From contig NZ_JACXST010000002.1 in NCBI RefSeq assembly GCF_014850975.1, positions 434,001-498,000 on the forward strand: DNA of 64,000 bases. The letters run 5' to 3'. Positions 45,252 to 52,931 of this stretch are shown here, piece by piece. The notes beneath the pieces are model-generated. The model saw only the letters and a list, made by a program, of their open reading frames with translations, was not told where the DNA came from and did no database searches. The position numbers and the translations under genes were made by a program. Each line of letters opens with the position of its first letter. The stretch's first letter is position 1. Source of the DNA: Methylomonas fluvii (GTDB taxonomy: Bacteria; Pseudomonadota; Gammaproteobacteria; Methylococcales; Methylomonadaceae).

Positions 45252-46559
45252 TTAGCGATTATTCACAGCTGTATAGTCACGCCGCGGCGGCCCGACGTAT
45301 AACTGTCTCGGCCTGCTGATCGGCGTACCCGGCTCCTCCATCATCTCCAGCCAATGTGAAATCCAGCCGGCGGTTCGGGCTATTGCAAACATCACGGTGA
45401 ACATTTCGACGGGGATGTGCAACGCTTTATAGATAATGCCAGAATAGAAATCGACATTGGGGTAGAGTTTTTTCTCGATGAAATATTCGTCTTTCAACGC
45501 ATATTCTTCCAAGGCCAAGGCCAGTTCAAACAGCGGATCGTTGGTGTTGGTTCTGCTCAACACCTCGTAGCAGGTTTTGCGGATGATGGTGGCGCGCGGA
45601 TCGAAGTTTTTATAAACCCGATGCCCAAAGCCCATCAAGCGGAACGGGTCGTCGTGATCCTTGGCTTTAGCGATATATTTGGGTACGTTTTCGACGCTAC
45701 CGATTTGCGCCAACATATTCAAAACCGCTTCGTTGGCACCGCCGTGAGCCGGTCCCCACAACGCCGCTATGCCGGCTGCCACGCAGGCATAAGGATTAGC
45801 GCCGGTACTGCCCGCCATGCGTACCGTAGAGGTACTGGCGTTTTGCTCGTGGTCGGCATGCAGAATAAACAACAGATTCAGTGCTTGGACCAGATTGGGA
45901 TCGATGTAATGTTCTTGATCGATATAGTTTTGCGAGGAACGGGAGAACATCATGTTCAGGAAGTTCTCGCAATAACTCAGATCCATGCGAGGGTAAACAA
46001 AAGGCCGACCGATGGAATGCCGGTAAGACGCGGCTGCTATGGTGGGCATCTTGCCTATCAGCCGAGTCGCACAGATCATGCGGCTGGCAGGGTCTTTGAT
46101 GTTCAGATCACTATGATAGAACGCCGACAAGGACCCCACCACCCCCACCAGCATCGCCATGGGGTGGGCATCGTAATGAAAACCGTCAAAGAATTTGCGT
46201 AAAGCTTCATGGATGATGGCCCTATCGCTGATTTCCTCGTTAAAGTCACGCAACTGCACGGCATTGGGCAGTTCGCCGTTCATCAGCAAATAGGCAACTT
46301 CAGTAAATTCGCAGTTTTCGGCTAATTGCTCGATGGGATAACCGCGATACAACAAAATCCCGTTATCGCCATCAATGTATGTGATTTTGCTTTTGCAAGC
46401 AGCCGTGGCAATGAAGCCCGGATCGTAAGTAAAACACCCAAGATCTTTGTTTAAAGAGCGAATATCGACAGTATCTGCACCCAAAGACCCCTTCAACAAC
46501 GGATATTCAACTTCTTTTCCGGTGGCGTTGTGCCTGACCAGTAAAGTATCGTTTGACAT
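45252..46559 (-). CDS. gltA: Type II citrate synthase
   Basis: Citrate synthase condenses acetyl-CoA and oxaloacetate. The catalytic His residues lie in [15 protein letters not shown] and [14 protein letters not shown], and the catalytic Asp in the segment near VDFYSGIIY. The 435-residue length and the N-terminal beta domain (LDGDNGI-type segment [16 protein letters not shown]) indicate the hexameric, NADH-regulated type II enzyme. A GAGGAA ribosome binding site precedes the ATG. It is the first gene of the gltA-sdh operon. Confidence 0.97.
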   Translation of the reverse strand: MSNDTLLVRHNATGKEVEYPLLKGSLGADTVDIRSLNKDLGCFTYDPGFIATAACKSKITYIDGDNGILLYRGYPIEQLAENCEFTEVAYLLMNGELPNAVQLRDFNEEISDRAIIHEALRKFFDGFHYDAHPMAMLVGVVGSLSAFYHSDLNIKDPASRMICATRLIGKMPTIAAASYRHSIGRPFVYPRMDLSYCENFLNMMFSRSSQNYIDQEHYIDPNLVQALNLLFILHADHEQNASTSTVRMAGSTGANPYACVAAGIAALWGPAHGGANEAVLNMLAQIGSVENVPKYIAKAKDHDDPFRLMGFGHRVYKNFDPRATIIRKTCYEVLSRTNTNDPLFELALALEEYALKDEYFIEKKLYPNVDFYSGIIYKALHIPVEMFTVMFAIARTAGWISHWLEMMEEPGTPISRPRQLYVGPPRRDYTAVNNR

Positions 46560-46676
46560 GGTTTCCTCAGTTTTCTGTTAGCAGAAGCTTAGCAGTTGAA
46601 ACCGATTATCACACAGGCAATGTGAATAGGCCAAACGCTTATGGCATGAACCCGGCCAAGCTTAAGCCACTACCCA

Positions 46677-47861
46677 TTACTCAAACATACTGTCCCGCAC
46701 ACCACCCGGAAGACCAAGCCCATTGAAAGTTATATCCCCTAGCCAACCGGTTACATCCAACACTTCCCCAACAAAATACAGCCCCGGCACTTGCAAACTC
46801 TGCATGGTTTTCGAAGAAATCGCATCGCAATCCACGCCGCCGACGGTTACTTCGGCGGTGCGATAGCCTTCGGTGGCATTCGGTTTGATGGTCCAGTTAT
46901 GTAGATTTTCCGCGATCGCGTTCAGATCTTTGTCGGCGCAATTGGCAACGGTTGTATCCAACTGCCGCTCGTCCAATAGAGCTTGCAACAAGCGTTTGGG
47001 TAAGTAGTCAGCCAGTAGATTTTGGATTTTTAGCTTGCTGCCTTGGCGCCGTTTTTCTTTCAATGTCTCCGCCAGGTCCATATCCGGCAGTAGGTCCACA
47101 TGCAGAGCTTCGCCGGGATGCCAATACGAGGAAATTTGCAGGATAGCCGGCCCGCTTAGACCACGATGGGTGAATAAAATATTTTCTGTAAACGACTGCT
47201 GTTGATTGCTTACTCTGCAAGGTACCGCAATACCGGTCAGCGGGGTAAAGCGCTGTGAGTCCTCCGGCTGCAGAGTCAACGGCACCAATCCGGCGCGCGT
47301 AGGCCAAACTTTGATGCCGAATTGTTCCGCGACTTTATAACCAAACGGCGTGGCGCCCATTTTCGGTATCGATAAGCCGCCGCTGGCAATGACCAAGGCC
47401 GATGCAGACATAACACCGTTGCTGGTGTGCAGTAAAAAATCGCCGTCGCTAAGTTTCTCCAATCGCTCCACCCGACAATTTAACGCCAGCGTCACGCCAA
47501 CTTGGCCGCATTCTTTTAACAGCGCATCCAGAATATCCTTGGCACTATTGTCGCAAAACAATTGCCCGTGCAGACGTTCGTGAAACGCTATTTGGTGACG
47601 CTGAATAAAGCTCAAAAAATCCCACTGCGTGAAGCGGCTAAGCGCCGACTTGCAAAAATGCGGGTTATTGGAAATGTAATTTTCCGGCGCTATGCTGTAG
47701 TTGGTGAAATTACAACGGCCGCCACCGGACATCAGAATCTTTTTGCCCGGCTTATTGGCATGTTCCACTATTTTCACCCGCCGGCCGCGTTTGGCGGCTT
47801 CGATGGCGCACATTAAGCCAGACGCGCCGGCTCCGACGATGATGACATCAAATTTATCCAT
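46677..47861 (-). CDS. FAD-dependent oxidoreductase, YhiN/HI0933 family
   Basis: The protein begins with a Rossmann dinucleotide fold, VIIVGAGASGLMCAIEAAKRG, followed by the family motif KILMSGGGRCNFTN and ends with DVTGWLGDITFNGLGL and the C-terminal FAD contact. I choose the ATG at 47861, because the 24 residues further upstream are not conserved. Members (YhiN, BaiN) are flavoproteins of uncertain substrate. It stands alone and divergent from ppdK. A 7-base inverted repeat (47904-47910/47919-47925) lies in the shared upstream region. Confidence 0.91.
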   Translation of the reverse strand: MDKFDVIIVGAGASGLMCAIEAAKRGRRVKIVEHANKPGKKILMSGGGRCNFTNYSIAPENYISNNPHFCKSALSRFTQWDFLSFIQRHQIAFHERLHGQLFCDNSAKDILDALLKECGQVGVTLALNCRVERLEKLSDGDFLLHTSNGVMSASALVIASGGLSIPKMGATPFGYKVAEQFGIKVWPTRAGLVPLTLQPEDSQRFTPLTGIAVPCRVSNQQQSFTENILFTHRGLSGPAILQISSYWHPGEALHVDLLPDMDLAETLKEKRRQGSKLKIQNLLADYLPKRLLQALLDERQLDTTVANCADKDLNAIAENLHNWTIKPNATEGYRTAEVTVGGVDCDAISSKTMQSLQVPGLYFVGEVLDVTGWLGDITFNGLGLPGGVRDSMFE

Positions 47862-48004
47862 GGCGCGTAACTTGTAATGACTCGAAAAAATAGGTAAAAA
47901 GTGGGGTATTCTAACCGCAATACCCGGCATCACGAGACGCCAACAAGGTACCCAAGGCGTTTCCCGCAGCCATCATCTAACATCAACACTTCGACAAGGC
48001 CATA

Positions 48005-50743
48005 ATGACTCCAAAATACAGCTATTCATTCAATACGGGCGACGGCAAAAACAAGGCATTACTGGGCGGCAAAGGCGCAAACCTCTGCGAAATGACGCAA
48101 ATGGGCTTTAACGTACCGCCGGGCTTTGTCATCACCACCCAAACCTGTCTGACTTACCTGGAAAACAAACAGTTACCCGTCGATCTGATGGACGAAGTTC
48201 GTCAGCAAATCGCCGAAATCGAGCAACTGAGCGGTAAGTCATTTGGCGGCGCCAACGACCCGCTACTGGTTTCGGTACGTTCCGGCTCGGCCATCTCGAT
48301 GCCGGGCATGATGGACACCATTCTGAACTTGGGCTTGAACAAGCAAACCCTGGCCGGTTTAATCGAAATGACCGATGACCCGCGCTTTGCTTACGACGCC
48401 TATCGGCGTTTCATCCAATTATTCGGCAAGGTGGCGTTGGGTATCGACGACGAAAAATTCGACGTGCATTTCAACAATGTCAAGCGTGCGGCCGGCATCA
48501 AAGCCGATGTGGCGTTGACCGCCGACCAACTCCAGGAAATCAGCGAACTGTTCCTGACCGTAGTCCATGAAGAAACCGGCCGGCCGTTTCCGGAAGACGT
48601 TTACCAACAATTGGAAATTGCCATTCGTGCGGTCTTCAATTCCTGGTTGGGAAAACGTGCGGTGGATTACCGCCGCGAGTTTCACATCACTCCCGATATT
48701 GCCAACGGCACTGCCGTCAATATCGTCACGATGGTATTCGGCAATATGGGCGACGACTGCGCAACTGGCGTCGGTTTCACCCGTAATCCTGGCACCGGTG
48801 TCAACGAGATGTACGGCGAATACCTGGTCAACGCGCAAGGCGAAGACGTGGTCGCCGGTATTCGTACCCCCAAACCGGTTCACGAAATGGCGAAGGAAAT
48901 GCCGGAGCAATATCGGCAACTCGTAGAACTGCGCAATAAACTGGAAGCGCATTATCACGAAGTGCAGGATTACGAGTACACCATAGAGCGTGGCATTCTG
49001 TATTGCTTGCAAACCCGAAACGGCAAAATGAACGCGACCGCGATGGTGAAAACCTCCATCGACATGGTAGCGGAAGGCCTGATCAGCAAAGAACAAGCGC
49101 TGCTCCGGATCAATCCGGATATGTTGGAACAATTGCTGCATCCGCAATTGGCCCCCAATCACGAAGTCAAAGCCATTGCCCAAGGCCTGCCGGCTTCGCC
49201 TGGCGCCGCTTGCGGCCATTGCGTCTTCGATGCAGATACCGCCGTTCGACTGGGTAAAACCGGCCAAGACTTGATTTTGCTGCGCGAAGAAACCAAACCG
49301 GAAGACATCCACGGCTTTTTCGCCGCACAAGGCGTCTTGACCAGCCGGGGCGGCAAAACCTCGCACGCGGCCGTGGTGGCACGCGGTATGGGCAAAGCCT
49401 GCGTGGCTGGCGCGGAAGACATTAAAGTCGATGTACGCGCCCGCTTGGCTATCGTCGGCGACATCCACATCAAGGAAGGCGACCTGATTACGATAGACGG
49501 CAGCAACGGCAATATCTATTTGGGCCGGATTCCGACCATTCCGCCGTCCTTTTCTGAGGAATTAAAAACCTTGCTGGGCTGGGCCGACAGCATTGCCCGC
49601 CTACGTGTACATGCCAATGTCGATACGCCGGAAACCGCGAGACTGGCAGTCAGCTACGGCGCCAAAGGCATAGGCCTATGCCGTACCGAACGCATGTTTA
49701 ATGCTGCAGACCGTTTGCCCTTGGTGGTAGACATGATTCTGGCGCACAACACCGAAGAACGCGAAGCCGCTTTAGCCAAACTGTTCCCGATTCAACGCGA
49801 CGACTTCCAACAGTTGTTCGAAGCCATGTCGCCGCACCCGGTGACCGTGCGCTTGCTGGATCCACCTATGCACGAGTTTTTGCCTAACGAGCATCAATTG
49901 ATCGACGAGCTGGATGCGCTGAAACACTACCTGACCATCGTCAAAGGCCAACGCGTCACACTGGATACCCTGGCACATCCGGCGGAAATGCCGGCACCGT
50001 TCAACATGTTGAACGAAGACGTAATTTTGGAAGCGATCAGCAAAAAACAGATGATGCTGGATAAAGTGCTGGAGCTTTACGAAGTCAATCCGATGCTGGG
50101 TCATCGTGGCGTTCGTTTAGGCATGAGCTATCCGGAAATCTACAAAATGCAGATCCGCTCGATTCTGGAAGCAGCGGCATTATGCGTCAAACAGCGGATT
50201 TCGGTCGAACCGGAAATCATGGTGCCGCAAGTGATCACCGCGCAGGAGCTGAAAACCGTTAAGACTTACGTGGACGAAATTCAAGCGGAAGTGGAAGCGC
50301 AATACAAGCTCAAGCTCAACTTCAAGTTCGGCACAATGATCGAAACGGTAAGAGCTTGCACCCGTGCCGACCGTCTGGCCGCGACTGCTGCTTTCTTTTC
50401 ATTCGGCACCAACGATTTAACCCAAGCCACTTTCTCCTTCTCCCGCGAGGACGCCGAAAACAAATTCCTGCCGCTGTACGAAGAATCAGGATTGCTGGAA
50501 GACAACCCGTTCGAAACACTGGATGTCGAAGGTTTGGGCAAATTGATGAAAATGGCCGTGGAACTCGGACGTCAGCAACGCCCGGACTTGAAAATTGGCA
50601 TTTGCGGCGAGCACGGCGGGCATCCGCGTTCGATTAAATTCGTTCATGACTTAGGCTTGAACTATGTATCGTGTTCGGCGCCGCGCATTCCCGTGGCTCG
50701 CTTGGCAGCGGCTCATGCCAAACTATTGGAAAAACATTCGTAA
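48005..50743 (+). CDS. ppdK: Pyruvate phosphate dikinase
   Basis: This 912-residue enzyme interconverts pyruvate and phosphoenolpyruvate using ATP and phosphate with release of AMP and pyrophosphate. The domains are an ATP-grasp N-terminus (LLGGKGANLCEMTQMGFNVP), a phosphohistidine domain with catalytic His 454 (GGKTSHAAVVARG) and a PEP-binding TIM barrel whose C-terminal part is FGTNDLTQATF and GICGEHGGHP. It supports gluconeogenesis or pyrophosphate-linked glycolysis, which is prominent in methanotrophs. It is a single gene, ended by a strong hairpin at 50752-50786. Confidence 0.97.
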   Translation: MTPKYSYSFNTGDGKNKALLGGKGANLCEMTQMGFNVPPGFVITTQTCLTYLENKQLPVDLMDEVRQQIAEIEQLSGKSFGGANDPLLVSVRSGSAISMPGMMDTILNLGLNKQTLAGLIEMTDDPRFAYDAYRRFIQLFGKVALGIDDEKFDVHFNNVKRAAGIKADVALTADQLQEISELFLTVVHEETGRPFPEDVYQQLEIAIRAVFNSWLGKRAVDYRREFHITPDIANGTAVNIVTMVFGNMGDDCATGVGFTRNPGTGVNEMYGEYLVNAQGEDVVAGIRTPKPVHEMAKEMPEQYRQLVELRNKLEAHYHEVQDYEYTIERGILYCLQTRNGKMNATAMVKTSIDMVAEGLISKEQALLRINPDMLEQLLHPQLAPNHEVKAIAQGLPASPGAACGHCVFDADTAVRLGKTGQDLILLREETKPEDIHGFFAAQGVLTSRGGKTSHAAVVARGMGKACVAGAEDIKVDVRARLAIVGDIHIKEGDLITIDGSNGNIYLGRIPTIPPSFSEELKTLLGWADSIARLRVHANVDTPETARLAVSYGAKGIGLCRTERMFNAADRLPLVVDMILAHNTEEREAALAKLFPIQRDDFQQLFEAMSPHPVTVRLLDPPMHEFLPNEHQLIDELDALKHYLTIVKGQRVTLDTLAHPAEMPAPFNMLNEDVILEAISKKQMMLDKVLELYEVNPMLGHRGVRLGMSYPEIYKMQIRSILEAAALCVKQRISVEPEIMVPQVITAQELKTVKTYVDEIQAEVEAQYKLKLNFKFGTMIETVRACTRADRLAATAAFFSFGTNDLTQATFSFSREDAENKFLPLYEESGLLEDNPFETLDVEGLGKLMKMAVELGRQQRPDLKIGICGEHGGHPRSIKFVHDLGLNYVSCSAPRIPVARLAAAHAKLLEKHS

Positions 50744-50751
50744 CTAGACAC

Positions 50752-50786
50752 ATGGCAAGGGCCGATCAAACACTGGCCCTTGCCAT
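50752..50786. terminator. Perfect 12-bp hairpin between convergent genes
   Basis: ATGGCAAGGGCC (50752-50763) and GGCCCTTGCCAT (50775-50786) pair perfectly around an 11-base loop. It lies 9 bases after the ppdK stop and 5 bases before the stop of the convergent cyclase gene, so it can end both transcripts. No good T-run follows on either side, which lowers the certainty of intrinsic termination. Confidence 0.6.
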
Positions 50787-50790
50787 CATT

Positions 50791-52026
50791 TCAAACCCGG
50801 CGTTTGCCAACCCGGTTTCTACCGGAGGCCTTGGCATCGTATAGCGCCTGATCCGCCGCGTGCAGCAGACTTTCGAAAGACAGGTCGTCACTCGGAACGA
50901 TACTGGCAACACCAAGACTGATCGTCACAAATTCGGAAATTTTGGAAGCCGGATGCGGCAACCGCATATTCTCGACGGCTTTACGCAGAATTTCGGCCAA
51001 TACCATGATTTGGTCGGTATCACAGGCCGCTACCACGCAAAACTCTTCGCCGCCGTAACGTGCAATCAAATCGCCCGGCCGTCTAAAGAAACGCTTCAAG
51101 GTTTTAGCCACTTGCCGTAAGCAATGATCGCCCTCGATATGTCCAAGATTGTCGTTGTATAGCTTAAAGAAATCGATGTCTATCATGATCATCGAGATAG
51201 GGTATTTATGCCGCAAGGCCCGCTTCCATTCCCTTTTTACAAAGGCATCGTAGTAACGACGATTCGGTAACAGGGTCAACGAATCCAGATACGCCAGTTG
51301 CATGCGGCTTTTGGCTTTATCCAGGCGCTGGCTCAGTCTGGCTTGCGCCAAATAAGACAACAGCAATACGATCAAACCGATAACTGCCACGATTGCATGA
51401 GTGATCATCAAATGCTCCAGGCGCTCGCTCACAAAAGCATCGATACTGGCGCTGGGAATACTGACACTAATACCGCCGCGAATATCGCCGTCTTTGTAGC
51501 CTTGCCGCTGATGGCAAACCAGGCAACTCTGATCGACATGCAGCGGCGCCATGTAACGATAAAAAGATTGCCCGTTGATAGTACCGATACTGCTTACGCT
51601 TTTTTGACCTTGCTGGAACGCCAACAATGCCTCTGACTCCCATTGGTCCGGCCGATTTTCCGGGCGAAGCGGATTAAAACCGGTAATATGAAAGGCAATA
51701 CCCGATTCGCCGCCCATTTCCGAGAGCTGCCGAGTCATATAGGCTGGGTTAATCAAAGTCAGGCGCTTGCCATCGGTGGTCTCTACATCGCGATGTGGAA
51801 CTTCCAGGTAAGGATTGGGCTGAGTAGCCTCGGTGATAGGTACGTAAACGCCGCCGTGCAACGCATTCCATTTTCTGATCAAGACGATATGATCGAAAAA
51901 CATCTCTGCCTGCCGCGTGGCAATTTTTTGCGCGTACTGTTTGGTATCCGTGACTTGCTGGTAAAGGTTCAGGCTAATCAACAAAATCCATAGCACTGCA
52001 TAAACCAGGAATGTAATCCTTCTCAT
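50791..52026 (-). CDS. Diguanylate cyclase with CxxCH-containing Tll0287-like sensor
   Basis: This inner-membrane enzyme makes cyclic di-GMP from GTP. The N-terminal helix (residues 5-22) leads to a periplasmic Tll0287-like (DUF3365) domain ending in SCLVCHQRQGY, where Cys 168 and Cys 171 with His 172 form a CxxCH heme c motif. A second helix (about 206-228) precedes the GGDEF domain. The active-site motif is GGEEF (residues 325-329), and the inhibitory site R-x-x-D (residues 316-319) is at the standard five-residue spacing. It should therefore be active and product-inhibited. The heme suggests redox or gas sensing, which is inference. Confidence 0.9.
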   Translation of the reverse strand: MRRITFLVYAVLWILLISLNLYQQVTDTKQYAQKIATRQAEMFFDHIVLIRKWNALHGGVYVPITEATQPNPYLEVPHRDVETTDGKRLTLINPAYMTRQLSEMGGESGIAFHITGFNPLRPENRPDQWESEALLAFQQGQKSVSSIGTINGQSFYRYMAPLHVDQSCLVCHQRQGYKDGDIRGGISVSIPSASIDAFVSERLEHLMITHAIVAVIGLIVLLLSYLAQARLSQRLDKAKSRMQLAYLDSLTLLPNRRYYDAFVKREWKRALRHKYPISMIMIDIDFFKLYNDNLGHIEGDHCLRQVAKTLKRFFRRPGDLIARYGGEEFCVVAACDTDQIMVLAEILRKAVENMRLPHPASKISEFVTISLGVASIVPSDDLSFESLLHAADQALYDAKASGRNRVGKRRV

Positions 52027-52200
52027 TTATTGCCTCAAAATTACTTATAGCCGCTTCGCAAAAGTCCGCCGAGAAACCGCCAAACAACCATACTATGGCG
52101 CTTAACCGCGCGCCTTAAAAACACACAAACTCTATTTGATAATCCGATTTGAAATGGGTTGTTTATGCTGGCACTATAACTTACCGCATCCACAAAATGA

Positions 52201-52737
52201 ATGAACCTAATCACCCTTTGTAAAATGACCGACCAAGCAACTTTTCCGGCACCAGAGCATGACCATAACGTATGCATCCACAGGGCGATAAGTGTAGCCG
52301 AACAACTTTGCTTAACACGCGGCGTGCAACTGACCCCCATCCGCCATAAGATTTTGGAACTGATCTGGAACAGCCATAAGGCCGTTAAAGCCTACGACTT
52401 GCTGGATCAAATCAGGCCGGTAAACGATGCCGCAAAACCTTCGACAGTCTACCGGGCCTTGGATTTTCTGTTGGAACAAGGCCTGATTCATCGGGTGGAG
52501 AGTTTAAATGCGTTCGTCGGCTGCCACTGCTCCGGCACCCAACACGATCAACTACTGTTAATCTGCACCGCGTGCCATACGGTTCAGGAACGCGCCGCGC
52601 CCTCGGTACTCAACGCGTTATCCAAAGAACTTGGCGATGCCGGCTTCGTACCGCAGCGTAAAACCATTGAAATTCATGGCTTGTGTAAAACCTGCCACCC
52701 CGCCACCAATACGGCTGAAGAACAGGCTATTCAATAA
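52201..52737 (+). CDS. zur: Fur-family regulator, probably Zur
   Basis: The protein is a Fur-family metalloregulator. The winged helix (GVQLTPIRHKILELIWNSH) is followed by STVYRALDFLLEQGLIHRVE and the metal-binding region GCHCSGTQHDQLLLIC. The structural zinc site is formed by CTAC (Cys 119, Cys 122 region) and CKTCHP near the end. The N-terminal form and the C-terminal cysteine pair resemble Zur more than Fur, with repression of zinc uptake genes as the expected role. An in-frame ATG at 52225 is an alternative start; neither start has a good ribosome binding site. No zinc transporter is adjacent. Confidence 0.83.
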   Translation: MNLITLCKMTDQATFPAPEHDHNVCIHRAISVAEQLCLTRGVQLTPIRHKILELIWNSHKAVKAYDLLDQIRPVNDAAKPSTVYRALDFLLEQGLIHRVESLNAFVGCHCSGTQHDQLLLICTACHTVQERAAPSVLNALSKELGDAGFVPQRKTIEIHGLCKTCHPATNTAEEQAIQ

Positions 52738-52748
52738 CCCGCCAAATA

Positions 52749-52789
52749 TTGACCTAGATCAACGCTTATTCCCTATAAAACTTTATATT
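52749..52789 (+). promoter_or_regulatory. FNR-type box and -10 element at class II spacing
   Basis: TTGACCTAGATCAA at 52749-52762 matches the FNR/ANR consensus TTGAT-N4-ATCAA in 9 of 10 positions. A -10 element TATATT follows at 52784-52789, placing a start near 52796. The box centre is then about 41 bases upstream of the start, as in class II FNR promoters where the box takes the place of the -35 element. Confidence 0.65.
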
Positions 52790-52794
52790 AAGCC

Positions 52795-52880
52795 CATGTC
52801 ACGCGATTTCCTACCGTTGACATGATCCTCTTGAAAGATAGATGCTTCGGCGGGCGAGTTCTCTCTCCCGCCTTTTTTTT
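52795..52880 (+). ncRNA. Candidate FNR-activated small RNA
   Basis: The predicted transcript of about 85 bases starts with a hairpin (CATGTCA at 52795-52801, TGACATG at 52818-52824, 16-base loop containing TTTCCT). It continues with an unpaired stretch of about 24 bases and ends with an intrinsic terminator at 52849-52880. It has an FNR-type promoter and no convincing ORF. The layout (5' hairpin, single-stranded centre, terminator, anaerobic control) resembles E. coli FnrS in form, not in sequence. The pyrimidine-rich loop could pair with ribosome binding sites. It lies between zur and ligA. Transcription is not shown by sequence alone. Confidence 0.6.
52849..52880 (+). terminator. Strong intrinsic terminator
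   Basis: GGCGGG (52849-52854) pairs with CCCGCC (52867-52872) and is followed at once by eight T (52873-52880). An in-frame ATG for the ligase frame at 52842 lies directly before this hairpin, which rules that ATG out as a likely start. Confidence 0.85.
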
Positions 52881-52894
52881 GCGATATTATCCTC

Positions 52895-52900
52895 TATAAT
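52895..52900 (+). promoter_or_regulatory. -10 element for the ligase operon
   Basis: A perfect TATAAT lies 31 bases before the preferred ATG at 52932, just after the terminator. No good -35 element is seen at the right distance, so the promoter may need an activator. It supports a separate ligA-thiD-thiE transcript. Confidence 0.45.
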
Positions 52901-52931
52901 CGCCGCCCTACCCGACACATCTATCCCCGGC

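Noticed and set aside
45417..46202. Open frame of 261 codons antisense to gltA
   Set aside because: It lies wholly inside the conserved citrate synthase gene and its translation is not protein-like.
46597..46616. TCACA-N7-TGTGA element before gltA as a CRP site
   Set aside because: The half-sites are in the reverse order compared with the CRP consensus and the spacing is wrong.
48419..49468. Open frame of about 350 codons antisense to ppdK
   Set aside because: It is a shadow of the ppdK codon pattern, has no motif and no ribosome binding site.
52842..52931. Upstream start of the ligase with a hydrophobic, signal-like N-terminus
   Set aside because: The apparent N-terminus is a translation of an intrinsic terminator and a TATAAT box; LigA does not carry a signal peptide.
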